64,000 bases of DNA from NCBI RefSeq assembly GCF_048551375.1, contig NZ_JBLYZJ010000011.1, positions 9,239-73,238 on the forward strand, in the 5' to 3' direction. The notes beneath the pieces are model-generated. The model searched no databases, was not told where the DNA came from, and saw only the letters and a program-made list of their open reading frames with translations. Shown piece by piece: positions 51,025-59,907 of this stretch. The stretch's first letter is position 1. Each line of letters opens with the position of its first letter. Source of the stretch: Faucicola sp048551375. Lineage in GTDB: Bacteria > Pseudomonadota > Gammaproteobacteria > Pseudomonadales > Moraxellaceae. A program made the position numbers and the translations under genes.

Positions 51025-51639
51025 ATGGCAGTTAATTTACAAAAAGGTCAAAAAATTTCATTAGAAAAAGAAGCAGGTACAAGTCTTGCCCAAATTAAAA
51101 TGGGATTGGGTTGGGATACTGCGACTACCGCTGGCAAAAAAACAGGCGGATTTTTAAGCGGTTTATTTGGTGGTGGTACGCCAAGCCAAGACCATATTGA
51201 CCTTGATGCGTCTTGTATGTTGTTTGATAGTCAGCAACAACTGATTGAGGCGGTATGGTTTGGGCAACTACAATCCAAAGATGGTAGCGTGGTGCATACA
51301 GGTGATAACCGCACAGGGGCAGGTGATGGCGATGATGAAGTCATTAATGTCAATTTATCCGCCATTCCAAGCCACGTGCAGTCATTGGTATTTACCGTCA
51401 ACAGCTTTACAGGGCAAAGTTTTGCCACCGTGAATAACGCCTATTGCCGTTTAACAAATGCCAATAACAATGGCGAAGTAGCACGTTATGATTTGTCGGC
51501 ACAAGGTACGCACACGGCGTTGATTTTGGCAAAATTATACCGCCATAATGGCGAGTGGAAAATGCACGCCATTGGTGAAACAGCGACAGGGCGGACTTTC
51601 CATGATTTATTGCCTGTTGTTACACCACATTTGGGGTAA
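51025..51639 (+). CDS. Second TerD-family protein (TerZ/TerD-like)
   Basis: The 204-residue TerD paralogue has VNLQKGQKISLEKEAG, MGLGWDTATT, an extra Gly/Lys-rich loop (GKKTGGFLSGLFGGGTP), HIDLDASCMLFD, DNRTGAGDGDDEV and LAKLYRHNGEWKMHAIGE. The loop between GLGW and DLDAS is typical of TerZ-like members. The ATG at 51025 follows AGGAAG; the frame is open upstream to a TTG at 50962 without a ribosome site. Last gene of the TerD-AIM24-TerD operon, closed by a terminator. Confidence 0.92.
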   Translation: MAVNLQKGQKISLEKEAGTSLAQIKMGLGWDTATTAGKKTGGFLSGLFGGGTPSQDHIDLDASCMLFDSQQQLIEAVWFGQLQSKDGSVVHTGDNRTGAGDGDDEVINVNLSAIPSHVQSLVFTVNSFTGQSFATVNNAYCRLTNANNNGEVARYDLSAQGTHTALILAKLYRHNGEWKMHAIGETATGRTFHDLLPVVTPHLG

Positions 51640-51661
51640 GTTTAAATTGTCAATTCGTATC

Positions 51662-51691
51662 ACGCCTCAATTTTGATTGGGGCGTTTTTTT
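51662..51691 (+). terminator. Rho-independent terminator after TerD operon
   Basis: ACGCCTCAA-TTTTGA-TTGGGGCGT stem (one G-T) followed by six T. Confidence 0.88.
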
Positions 51692-51788
51692 GGCTTGCAA
51701 AAGATTGACACAAACAATTCACATTATGCCCAGTTTTCTTGCTAAAATATCTGTTTTAGTGATAAGGCTCTTTCCATACTTAATGCTT

Positions 51789-51913
51789 TAGGACTTACGC
51801 AAAAATGCCATTTGTAGGTTGGGTGGAAGAATGACACCCAACATAAACCATTTAAATTGTTGGGTATCGCAAGCTCTACCCAACCTACGATTTGGTTAAA
51901 TGCGTAAGTCCTA
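51789..51913. repeat. Repeat family B element, copy 2 (125 bp)
   Basis: Same length and near-identical to 33515-33639, with ends TAGGACTTACGCAAAAATGC and AAATGCGTAAGTCCTA. Directly after it, 51931-51957 carries the GTGGGTAACGCTTTGCTAAC-CCACGC hairpin related to 14991-15022, and 52044-52066 a family A palindrome in the inverse orientation with its full flank, so most of the 51692-52129 spacer is repeat. Confidence 0.9.
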
Positions 51914-52043
51914 TTCTTGACAGAATATATTGTGGGTAACGCTTTGCTAACCCACGCTTAGGGGTTTGGAAAGAGGTCTAATGCGTCTATGTTTCACCCC
52001 AAGTTTTATAGTGAATTAAACCAAAATAAGATTTTAAAGTTTT

Positions 52044-52066
52044 GGGCGTATGCAATACGCCCCTAC
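52044..52066. repeat. Family A palindrome, inverse orientation with long flank
   Basis: GGGCGTATGCAATACGCCCC followed by TAC and a flank matching the reverse complement of 36570-36600. It lies in the open frame upstream of the transporter-like gene but before its likely start. Confidence 0.82.
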
Positions 52067-52129
52067 AAAACTGTCTTATTTTCTAGTTCAAACGACTATA
52101 ACTTAAGCTTTGACCCAAAGGAACGCCCA

Positions 52130-53221
52130 ATGGTAATGAACCGTTTACAACCCATGCTAATCTCAGGCTTATTGCCGTTGCTGATTTTTACATGGTTTAC
52201 TCGTGATATTGTCGGACAGATTGATTTTTGGCTGATGTGGCTGGTTGCCATGACATTGGTGGGATTACCATTAGTATTTGCAGAGATTGCCCTTGCTCAT
52301 CGCAGTGGCACAACGCCATTGGTCGGTTTGCCGAAACTCACTCGTGAAGCTGATATTGGCACGGTATGGCGTGGCTTTGGCTGGCTGACCGTGGTGCTAT
52401 TGATGGTGGTAGTGGGGCATTTGCTCGCCAGTTCTGCCCAAGTGCTACAGCCAATGGTCAGCAATGTCGCCACCCCTGCATTATTGGCAATCATGGCGTT
52501 GGTGATGATTGGGCTAAGTTTTACCAAACAGTTAGCAGGTTGGTTGGCATTTGGTTTGGGTGTGGTGGCATTGGGGCTAAATGTCAGCCAATCAGGGTTT
52601 GCCACGTGGCAAATGACCGCCACGTCACTGACCGAATGGTCGCTTGCGGTGGTATTAGCCTTGGTATGTGTTGGGGTAGGGACTGGGTTATTTTGGCAAG
52701 CCAGAGCCAATCAGCTACTACTTAGCAATAGCACCGAATCGGACAATGAAAAAGCCATTGCCAGTCGCCATGTGTTGCCTGTGTGGTGTTTTCAGATGGT
52801 GGCAGGGGCATTGGTGGCGATGGCAGTCACCCCAACGTCATCACTTGCCAGCATCGCCTATGCGTTGGCAATGGTCGCAGGTGGGGCTTATTTGTTGCAT
52901 TTGTTGACCCATCAGCTATCGTTACGCCTATTTCAGCGTGGCTTTAACTTTTTGGCATTGGTAATCGTAGCGGTGGTGAGCCTTGGTATTTCGTTATTGC
53001 CAACGGCTTTGCTAAATCAAGTATTGATGATTTTAAGTCTAATATCAGCGGTGTGGTTGGCGGTGTTTGCAGGGTGGCAAATGAAAATCAGCCATCTACG
53101 CAAATCACTGAATTTTGGTTCAGAAGGTATTTATAATATCTGGCGAATTGCCGTACGAATTATCGTGCCTTTGGCGGTGGTGTTGGCGGTCGTTGGGTGG
53201 CTAATGGGCTTGATGAAATAA
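52130..53221 (+). CDS. Polytopic membrane protein, possibly a divergent sodium:neurotransmitter symporter (NSS)
   Basis: The 363-residue protein has about ten hydrophobic segments. FWLMWLVAMTLVGLPLVFAEIALAHRSG (quoted here as two parts: VGLPLVFAE and IALAHRSG) resembles the GIPLxxxExxLGR region of bacterial NSS/SNF transporters, but the N-terminal TM1 sodium-site motif is not seen, so function is uncertain. The ATG at 52130 is chosen for AAGGA seven bases upstream; the upstream open frame covers repeat A. Single gene. Confidence 0.65.
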   Translation: MVMNRLQPMLISGLLPLLIFTWFTRDIVGQIDFWLMWLVAMTLVGLPLVFAEIALAHRSGTTPLVGLPKLTREADIGTVWRGFGWLTVVLLMVVVGHLLASSAQVLQPMVSNVATPALLAIMALVMIGLSFTKQLAGWLAFGLGVVALGLNVSQSGFATWQMTATSLTEWSLAVVLALVCVGVGTGLFWQARANQLLLSNSTESDNEKAIASRHVLPVWCFQMVAGALVAMAVTPTSSLASIAYALAMVAGGAYLLHLLTHQLSLRLFQRGFNFLALVIVAVVSLGISLLPTALLNQVLMILSLISAVWLAVFAGWQMKISHLRKSLNFGSEGIYNIWRIAVRIIVPLAVVLAVVGWLMGLMK

Positions 53222-53232
53222 AGCTATGATAA

Positions 53233-53312
53233 TACGGTTTTCCGTTCGTGGTGAGCTTGTCGAACCATAGGAAAATCGCTACCCTTCGACAGGCTCAGGG
53301 CGGACGATTTTC
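53233..53312. repeat. Repeat family D copy 2, inverse
   Basis: GGTGAGCTTGTCGAACCATA then CCCTTCGACAGGCTCAGGGC matches the reverse complement of 11973-12052. Confidence 0.8.
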
Positions 53313-53379
53313 ATTGAGTTTATTTTGTTAAAACTCTTTCAAATAGTGAATTTGGTGAAATAGGAATAAACAATCAATC

Positions 53380-53673
53380 ATGCAATTTATCACCATCGAA
53401 GTGGCATTTGCCCCCACAGCGACCACGCAATTATTACAAAAATTAAGCGTTGCCCAAGGTACGACCGTGCAACAAGCCGTTGCACAATTGGGCTGGCTTG
53501 AGCGTTATCCACAAATCAGTGAGTATGCAGTGGGGATTTTTGCCCATAAAGTGGCTTGGGATACGGTGCTGACAGCAGGGGATAGGGTGGAAATTTATCG
53601 TCCTTTGACCATCGACCCCATACAAAAACGCCAAAACTTATCCAAAAAGGACAAGCGTTGGCGATTAAATTAG
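53380..53673 (+). CDS. rnfH: RnfH family ubiquitin-like protein
   Basis: The 97-residue RnfH/UPF0125 protein has the beta-grasp pattern: VEVAFA-like IEVAFAPTATTQ, GTTVQQAVAQLG, VGIFAHKVAWDTVLTAGDRVEIYRPLTIDP (two motif parts: VGIFAHKV and GDRVEIYRPL) and a basic tail. Function is not established. It is often next to bamE (smpA) and converges on it here with a four-base stop overlap at 53670-53673. Confidence 0.92.
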   Translation: MQFITIEVAFAPTATTQLLQKLSVAQGTTVQQAVAQLGWLERYPQISEYAVGIFAHKVAWDTVLTAGDRVEIYRPLTIDPIQKRQNLSKKDKRWRLN

Positions 53674-54062
53674 TTAGGACGTTCAATCTTCGCTACATTG
53701 CCTGCTTGGTCAAAGTAGATTTTGACGTATTGTTGGGCATTGTGAATGCTGGGTTTGCCGTCACGTTTGGCATTTGTGCCTGCGGTGAAGTCATAGATAT
53801 AGTCCCAACGCATGGGGTTTAAGGTATCTCGTACGGCAGGACTACCCAAGATGTATAGCACTTGGTTAAAGTTCATGCCGACTTGGACTTGGGCTAGCTT
53901 GGCTTCTGAGATGGGCGTGCCTTGTGGGATGTCGATTTTGTACACGCTAAACCATGAACACGCAGGTAATACGCTAACGCCAGCCAATACGCTGATTAAA
54001 GGGACGATTGCCAAATTTTTTGTCAATTTTTTGATGGTCATGTTGTTTACCAAAGTCATCAT
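53670..54062 (-). CDS. bamE: Outer membrane assembly factor BamE
   Basis: BamE (SmpA/OmlA) is a lipoprotein of the BAM complex that folds outer membrane proteins. The 130 residues have a signal with lipobox VLPACSW, then YKIDIPQGTPISEAKLAQV, the BamE core VGMNFNQVLYILGSP and DYIYDF. An internal Met at residue 8 is an alternative start. It is divergent from fur, an order conserved in Pseudomonas and Acinetobacter. Confidence 0.94.
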   Translation of the reverse strand: MMTLVNNMTIKKLTKNLAIVPLISVLAGVSVLPACSWFSVYKIDIPQGTPISEAKLAQVQVGMNFNQVLYILGSPAVRDTLNPMRWDYIYDFTAGTNAKRDGKPSIHNAQQYVKIYFDQAGNVAKIERPN

Positions 54063-54221
54063 TATTTACCGCTCGTTCGTATCATTTATCAAATAAAAAC
54101 TTATCATACGTCATTTATGGGGATTTTCCTACTCTTTGGCGGAATTTTTTGTATGATTTTTGGGTGGGGAATTTGTTATGATAGACTATCAATATTTCGT
54201 TTTTGCCAATAAGGGAACATT

Positions 54222-54656
54222 ATGAGCTATACCAATCAAGATTTACGCCGTGCTGGACTAAAAGTGACGTTACCACGCCTAAAAATTTTAGAATTATTAG
54301 AAAATGCCGACCACCATCACATGAGTGCAGAAGATGTGTATAAGGCGTTGATTGAGCAAGGCGAAGATGTCGGCTTGGCAACTGTGTATCGAGTGTTGAC
54401 GCAGTTTGAGCAGGCAGGGATTGTTGAGCGTCATAATTTTGAAAATAATCTATCGGTGTTTGAGATTGCCAAAGATGAGCATCACGACCATTTGGTATGT
54501 GACCAATGTGGCAAGATTATTGAATTTCATAATGATGAAATCGAAAAATTGCAAGAAAAAGTGGCAAAGGATTTGGGCTTTACCTTGGCAGGGCATTCTT
54601 TGGTGCTGTATGGGATTTGTGATAATAAAGATTGTCAAAATTTGGCGAAAAAATGA
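54222..54656 (+). CDS. fur: Ferric uptake regulator
   Basis: The 144-residue Fur has the winged helix (LRRAGLKVTLPRLKIL, ATVYRVLTQFEQAGIV) and the metal sites HDHLVCDQCGKIIEF, where the CxxC helps bind structural zinc, and a C-terminal CDNKDC. It represses iron uptake genes with Fe(II). AAGGGA precedes the ATG. Divergent from bamE; no clear Fur box was identified by eye in the 159-base spacer. Confidence 0.96.
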   Translation: MSYTNQDLRRAGLKVTLPRLKILELLENADHHHMSAEDVYKALIEQGEDVGLATVYRVLTQFEQAGIVERHNFENNLSVFEIAKDEHHDHLVCDQCGKIIEFHNDEIEKLQEKVAKDLGFTLAGHSLVLYGICDNKDCQNLAKK

Positions 54657-54689
54657 TGGCGAAGTTTTTCAATTCTTATACCATCAAAC

Positions 54690-56240
54690 TTAATCTAAGT
54701 TCGGTTTTAAATCTTTAAACCGAAATCCCATCGCCAACATACTTACCGCATACATCAACGCCCCCACCACACATAAGGTCAGCAATATCGCCACTTTTGC
54801 CCCTTGTGTGGTGGCAAGTGGAAAATAACGCACCCCAACTGCCAATATCGCCACCATCGCCATATTTGCCACGCCAATTTTTAACAAAAACCCTCGCCAA
54901 TGTTTACCCAAACTAAAAATCCCCTGCTTGGTGAGATAAAAATACAATAACCCTGCATTGACAAATGAAGCCAACGTATTCGCCAATCCCAGTCCTGCAT
55001 GAGGGGCAATCTGCCACCGCCCAAATGCCCACGCCAACACCACACTTAGCACCACATTGGCAATCACACTGACCACGCCCACCTTAACAGGAGTACGGCT
55101 ATCATGCCGAGCAAAAAACGCAGGGGCAAACACCTTAATCAGCATAAATCCCAAAATTCCGCCCGATAATCCCTGTAACGCCAAACCGCTCATCATCGCA
55201 TCATGGTGGCTAAACTGCCCATGCTCAAACAACGCCACCATCAACACAGGGCTTAATATCAATAATGCCAATGACGCAGGCACACCCACCAGCACCGTGG
55301 CACGCACCGCCCAGTCTAAGGTTTTGCGGAACTGCTCGCTGTCTTGTTGGGCGTTGCTTTTGGATAGGCTTGGTAAAATCACCGTGCCAATCGCCACCCC
55401 AATCAACCCCAATGGCAACTCACTCATCCGTTCGGCAGTATATAGCCACGATACCGAGCCATCGACCATGGTGGAAGCCAAAACGGTATTGACCAACATA
55501 TTAATCTGTGTGACCGACACGCCAAACAGGGCAGGTAACATCAGCTTTAAAATCCGCCTCACCCCCACATGAGCAAAATCCACCTTGGGCATGACCAATA
55601 ACCGTTCTTGTCGCAAAGCAGGCAGTTGAATCAACAACTGCAACAGCCCAGCCACCGCTACTGCATATCCCACTGCCATAATCGGCGTGGCAATATAGGG
55701 CGACACCCACACCGCCCCCACAATCATACACACATTCAGCAACACAGGGGCAAACGCAGGCAAGGCGAAGCGATGGACACTTTGCAAAATACTACTGGCA
55801 AATGCCGTCATGGCGATAAACAACAAATACGGAAAGGTAATGCGTAACAAGGTCACCGCCGTGGCGAATTTGGTCGGCTCATGCACATAACCCACCGCAA
55901 ACGCCCCAATCACCCAAGGGGCAAACACCACCATCAAAGCGGTCAGTGCCGATACAATCAGCAACAAAGCCCCTGCGACACGGCTGACAAGGATTTGGAT
56001 GTCTTGTAGGGTTGAGTGATGTTGATAATCGGATAGGACAGGGACAAAGGCTTGGGAAAATGCCCCTTCAGCAAATAAACGCCGAAAAAAATTGGGCAGT
56101 TTGAACGCCACCAAAAATGCGTCCATCATGCCCCCAGTACCAAACACACTCATCAGTACCATGTCACGCACCAACCCCAAAATGCGTGATAACATGGTAA
56201 ATAAACTAACAATGGCGGTGGATTTGAGCAGTTTTGACAT
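54690..56240 (-). CDS. murJ: Lipid II flippase MurJ
   Basis: MurJ flips lipid II for peptidoglycan synthesis. The 516 residues have 14 hydrophobic helices and the family motifs SRILGLVRDMVLMSVFG, LPNFFRRLFAEGAFSQAFVPVL (here as LPNFFRRL and EGAFSQAF) and SKLLKSTA at the start. Arg and acidic residues of the cavity (RILGLVRD, RRLFAEG) are present. It converges on fur. Confidence 0.95.
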   Translation of the reverse strand: MSKLLKSTAIVSLFTMLSRILGLVRDMVLMSVFGTGGMMDAFLVAFKLPNFFRRLFAEGAFSQAFVPVLSDYQHHSTLQDIQILVSRVAGALLLIVSALTALMVVFAPWVIGAFAVGYVHEPTKFATAVTLLRITFPYLLFIAMTAFASSILQSVHRFALPAFAPVLLNVCMIVGAVWVSPYIATPIMAVGYAVAVAGLLQLLIQLPALRQERLLVMPKVDFAHVGVRRILKLMLPALFGVSVTQINMLVNTVLASTMVDGSVSWLYTAERMSELPLGLIGVAIGTVILPSLSKSNAQQDSEQFRKTLDWAVRATVLVGVPASLALLILSPVLMVALFEHGQFSHHDAMMSGLALQGLSGGILGFMLIKVFAPAFFARHDSRTPVKVGVVSVIANVVLSVVLAWAFGRWQIAPHAGLGLANTLASFVNAGLLYFYLTKQGIFSLGKHWRGFLLKIGVANMAMVAILAVGVRYFPLATTQGAKVAILLTLCVVGALMYAVSMLAMGFRFKDLKPNLD

Positions 56241-56414
56241 GGGGATTAGGGGCGAAAAATTTTGCCAATTTTAGCATTTTTCGCCGATAGAGAGCATCTT
56301 TTTGTGATGGATTTAAGCAGGATACTGGGAGAAGGGCGTGGATAGATTTGTATTGGGCGATAGAATTTGCTAAAATACCGCCCTCATTTATCCTTTCTTG
56401 TTTATCTCTTTTAT

Positions 56415-56490
56415 GCGTTCGTAGCTCAACTGGATAGAGTACAGGTCTCCGAAGCCTGTGGCGTGGGTTCGAGTCCCGCCGAGCGCACCA
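56415..56490 (+). tRNA. tRNA-Arg, anticodon CCG
   Basis: A 76-base cloverleaf: acceptor stem GCGTTCG/CGAGCGC with one G-T pair, D arm GCTC...GAGT, anticodon stem CAGGT/GCCTG with loop CTCCGAA (anticodon CCG, reading CGG), T arm with GTTCGAGTC, and an encoded 3' CCA. It stands alone between murJ and the tusA-like gene. Confidence 0.96.
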
Positions 56491-56636
56491 TTTCTGTTGA
56501 TTAAGTCTTTGATTTAACATGTTATAAAATATATTCTGTTTGTCGTGGGTACAAAATTTTAAGCTTATTTTACAAAATAGTAATGGCTTGACGAGGTAGA
56601 GGAACGACCATATCACGAACCATATATTCTTTACCC

Positions 56637-57008
56637 TCACTTACGCACTACCAACACATGAAACACCGCTTTATCTCCAACATCATCAACGCTCGCCAAC
56701 GTCACAAAATCATAGCCCAAATGCTCACAAAATGCCCCAATATCTCGCTGGCTATTGGGGTCAGTTGCCGTCACATACACCGCTTCATTGGCATTTAATT
56801 GTTTCAAAGCCATTTTTAGTTTAAGTAATGGCATGGGGCAGGCAAGCCCTTTTCCATTGACATACGCCATGATTTGCCAAGGCTTGGATTTTAGGGAAGT
56901 GGAGGTTAGGGGCGTGGGCTGATTTGCCAAAAAAACTTGCCAATCCTCCATAAAACCAGTATCAGTTAATAAATTTTCATGGACATCATAGATAGGGGAA
57001 CTATTCAT
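56637..57008 (-). CDS. TusA/SirA-family sulfur carrier with N-terminal extension
   Basis: The 123-residue protein has the CPxP motif in NGKGLACPMPLLKLKMAL and the beta strand VYVTATDPNSQRDIGAFCEHLG, typical of the TusA family of small sulfur-transfer proteins. A 45-50 residue N-terminal extension with a conserved-looking EDWQVFLANQP segment precedes the domain; standard TusA is about 80 residues. AAGAGA precedes the start at 57008. It may be a YedF-like paralogue rather than TusA proper. Confidence 0.82.
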   Translation of the reverse strand: MNSSPIYDVHENLLTDTGFMEDWQVFLANQPTPLTSTSLKSKPWQIMAYVNGKGLACPMPLLKLKMALKQLNANEAVYVTATDPNSQRDIGAFCEHLGYDFVTLASVDDVGDKAVFHVLVVRK

Positions 57009-57121
57009 TGGCGTATCTCTTAAAGAAAGTTTCTTAAAATCGGTTAAATAAATCCTAAAAAATTGAGCTTACAAAATTGCTATTATCCGCTAGCGGTTGA
57101 GCAAGGTAACTATGCTAAATT

Positions 57122-58789
57122 ATGCCGATGACTGCTGAATTTTTGGATTACTCAATGCCTAACACCGCTTATCTCTCGGCTCAATCTATTCATGCCAATC
57201 TCACTAAACCATTTGTTGCTATTAATACTAAATCGCTCAAAACCAAAATGGCTGTCTTTATGATAAGCAGTTGCGTTATGCCATTTGCCATTGCAAATAC
57301 AAACAATTTTTTAGTGTATCCTAAAACAGCCTCTGCCACTTCACCAGCCCAATCATGGCAAGGGCAATGGGCTACAAGCCAACAAAGTGATGGCTTAATT
57401 GATAATCAGCAAAGTCTAATGATTGGGGAGTGGGCGTTACGTCAAATTAACCAACAAGCCCCCTTAATTGATGACCCTTGGGTGCAGGACAGCTTGCAAA
57501 CCATCATTTGGCAAATCAATGCCGTGGCACGCCCAGAAGCCCCTTCGGCATTGGTGATTATCAATGACCGCCAAATTAATGCCTTTGCCGTGCCGTCTGG
57601 ATTGATTGGTCTGAATGTCGGACTGGTGGACAAAGCACGCACTATGGATGAGCTAGCCAGCGTCATCAGCCACGAAATCGCCCATGTCAGCCAACGCCAC
57701 TACCAACATCGCAATGACGAAAAAACCAAACAGCTACTGATGCAAGCAGGTGGCATGTTGGCAGGTATCGTGGCGGCCAAAGCCAGTAATAGCAATACAG
57801 GGACAGCAGTGATGATGGGGTCGCAAGCCATTTCTGCCAACAGCGTTGCCAGTTTTAGCCGAGAGCAAGAACGAGAAGCCGACCGCATTGGTATGCAAAT
57901 CATGGCTCAAGCAGGCTACGATGTCACCGCCATGCCCAGTTTTTTTGCCACCCTTGACCAACAAAACCCTGTCAAAGCCAATGCCTTTATCCCAAGTTTT
58001 GTGATGAGCCATCCCTTGACCGCCGAGCGTCTTAGTGAAGCACGAAGCCGAGCCATGACCTATCAGCAATCCAATAAAACCAGTGTGCTAAACAGCTCAA
58101 CTCAGCGTCATCGCCAACAAATATTTGACCAATTACAATGGCGAATCCGCTACCTTGCCCATCTCACCAATAAAAATGACCTTAAACAATCTGCCAAAAC
58201 CAGTGATGGAGCAAAACTTGCCCTTGCCATGCAACTCATGGATGAGCGAGCTTATCTAGAAGCTCAAAATGTGTTACAACCGCTCAAACCACAAATCGCT
58301 GATTTTTCCAACCCTTTAGCCGTCATCGTGGACGCAACACTAAATCAAAAACTGGGTAAAACTGAGCTTGCCATTAGCCAACTTACCACACTGATGAATT
58401 TATTGCCAGAACGCCGAGATGTCAAATTATACCTTAGCAAAATCTACCTTGAACAAGCCAATGTCGACAATGCCAGCAAGGTGCTACAACTGCTACAGCC
58501 ACTTAGCAAAACGTATCCCAAAGACCTCTTGATTTGGCAATATTTACAGCAAGCCAGTCAAGTTTTGAGCAAAAACACCACAGGTTCAAGCAAAACCTTA
58601 CATGAAATCAATGTTTTGCGGTATCGTGCTAACCGTGAATTTTGGCAAAATCAACTCAATGAAGCCATTACCTCATTGACCCAAGCTCAAAGTCTTGCCA
58701 AAACCTTACCACAAAACACCGCCTTATTAGCGACCATTAACCAACAAATGAGCCAAGTGCAACAAGCCAATCAATTCACACCTGATTAA
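57122..58789 (+). CDS. M48-family metalloprotease with TPR tail (BepA-like)
   Basis: The 555-residue protein has a hydrophobic export segment (MAVFMISSCVMPFAIA, about 43-58), an M48 zinc protease domain with HEIAH at 184-188 and the third ligand Glu in EREADRIGMQIM near 247, then an Ala/Gln-rich helical tail with TPR-like repeats from about 350. This is the layout of BepA/YfgC and its paralogues, periplasmic proteases that clear stalled outer-membrane proteins. The start is uncertain: ATGs at 57128 and 57155 are alternatives, and no ribosome site clearly decides. It stands alone. Confidence 0.87.
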   Translation: MPMTAEFLDYSMPNTAYLSAQSIHANLTKPFVAINTKSLKTKMAVFMISSCVMPFAIANTNNFLVYPKTASATSPAQSWQGQWATSQQSDGLIDNQQSLMIGEWALRQINQQAPLIDDPWVQDSLQTIIWQINAVARPEAPSALVIINDRQINAFAVPSGLIGLNVGLVDKARTMDELASVISHEIAHVSQRHYQHRNDEKTKQLLMQAGGMLAGIVAAKASNSNTGTAVMMGSQAISANSVASFSREQEREADRIGMQIMAQAGYDVTAMPSFFATLDQQNPVKANAFIPSFVMSHPLTAERLSEARSRAMTYQQSNKTSVLNSSTQRHRQQIFDQLQWRIRYLAHLTNKNDLKQSAKTSDGAKLALAMQLMDERAYLEAQNVLQPLKPQIADFSNPLAVIVDATLNQKLGKTELAISQLTTLMNLLPERRDVKLYLSKIYLEQANVDNASKVLQLLQPLSKTYPKDLLIWQYLQQASQVLSKNTTGSSKTLHEINVLRYRANREFWQNQLNEAITSLTQAQSLAKTLPQNTALLATINQQMSQVQQANQFTPD

Positions 58790-58832
58790 GGCGTAATCAA
58801 TACGCCTCCACGACTCAACACGTTGGTGGTTG

Positions 58833-58855
58833 TTTAATTTAATTTAATTTAATTT
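58833..58855. repeat. TTTAA pentanucleotide repeat at the engB 3' end
   Basis: Four units of TTTAA plus TTT. The engB stop codon lies in the last unit; changes in copy number would not alter the protein. Confidence 0.8.
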
Positions 58856-59559
58856 GTTTCAACTGCTGGTTCATTATTTAAATTGGGGTCATATTGCAAC
58901 CAATTGCCCAAAACCGACCCCAACTCATCCAGTCCTTGTTTATTTAATGCTGAAAATAACTGCACACTGACAGGCAGTTTAAGCTTATTTAATTGGTTTT
59001 TGACTTGTTGCAAGGTGTTTTTTGACGCACCATATTTAAGTTTATCGGCTTTTGTCAAAAGAACATGCACAGGCAACTCACCATCTTTTGCCCAATACAG
59101 CATTTGCTCATCAAAAAACTTCAATGGATGGCGAATATCAGTCAACAACACCAACCCAGCCAAACTTTTACGAGAAACCAAATATTTCTCTAACTCTTTT
59201 TGCCACTCGATTTTCATCGACTCTGGCACAGCGGCATAGCCATAACCGGGTAAATCCACCAAACGTTGGTCAAGGCTACCCATATGAAAAAAGTTAATCA
59301 TCTGCGTGCGACCGGGTGTCTTAGATGAACGTGCCAATTGACGCTGATTGGTCAAAGCATTGATACATGAGGACTTGCCTGCATTAGAACGCCCTGCAAA
59401 AGCCACCTCAAGCCCTGTATCAGCTGGGCATAGCTTAAAGGTCGGTGCAGACAATAAAAACTGGGTTTGTTGTAACCAACGGCGATGGATTTCTGCAGAT
59501 ATCGGCGTTGCTGAAGAAGGGGTATTTGATAAAACAGATGGGGCTGAAGAGGGCATCAT
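58849..59559 (-). CDS. engB: Ribosome biogenesis GTP-binding protein EngB (YihA)
   Basis: EngB is a small GTPase needed for large-subunit assembly. The 236 residues have G1 GRSNAGKSSCIN, G2 in KTPGRTQMINFF, G3 DLPGYGYA, G4 TKADKL and G5 in LFSALNKQG. An N-terminal Ser/Thr-rich extension of about 30 residues precedes the domain. The frame is open to a TTG at 59577; I start at the first ATG (59559). Divergent from the cytochrome c4 gene, an arrangement conserved in Pseudomonas. Confidence 0.93.
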   Translation of the reverse strand: MMPSSAPSVLSNTPSSATPISAEIHRRWLQQTQFLLSAPTFKLCPADTGLEVAFAGRSNAGKSSCINALTNQRQLARSSKTPGRTQMINFFHMGSLDQRLVDLPGYGYAAVPESMKIEWQKELEKYLVSRKSLAGLVLLTDIRHPLKFFDEQMLYWAKDGELPVHVLLTKADKLKYGASKNTLQQVKNQLNKLKLPVSVQLFSALNKQGLDELGSVLGNWLQYDPNLNNEPAVETN

Positions 59560-59907
59560 AACAAGATAAATATCCAAGTGATAAATGTCATTATTTTAAC
59601 AGCTATGCCCAAAAATAACCGTAAAAATTTCGTTGGGATAGCAAAAAGTCAAATGGAATAACAAAGCCTATGTTTAAGCCGTTCAAGCATAGCGATTTTC
59701 CTGCTTACCTACGAAAAATCTTTCATTTTTGTAACTATTTGTGGCATAATTACGCATAATATCAATTATTGGATTGGGGGTTTGGTGATTCGCCAAATCT
59801 ATTTGACAAAGTCACGATGGTTTTAACTCGATAAACACAATTTTACCTTGAAGCGTATAAAATTGGACTTATCTAGCAACCACCCGTTTTAGTAGGAATC
59901 GTTATCA
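59560..59907. other. Divergent engB / cytochrome c4 spacer
   Basis: About 350 bases with no gene or family A-E repeat. It must hold both promoters; GCATAAT-like hexamers at 59744-59760 are possible -10 boxes without a well-spaced -35. Confidence 0.4.

Noticed and set aside
51989..52129. N-terminal extension of the transporter-like protein
   Set aside because: It passes through a family A palindrome and its flank; AAGGA supports ATG 52130.
55057..55572. 171-residue plus-strand open frame
   Set aside because: Antisense to murJ, whose membrane helices give a long open complementary frame.
56206..56640. 144-residue open frame on the minus strand with CARRDSNPRHR-like text
   Set aside because: It runs antisense through tRNA-Arg(CCG); this peptide is a common artefact of tRNA-Arg loci.
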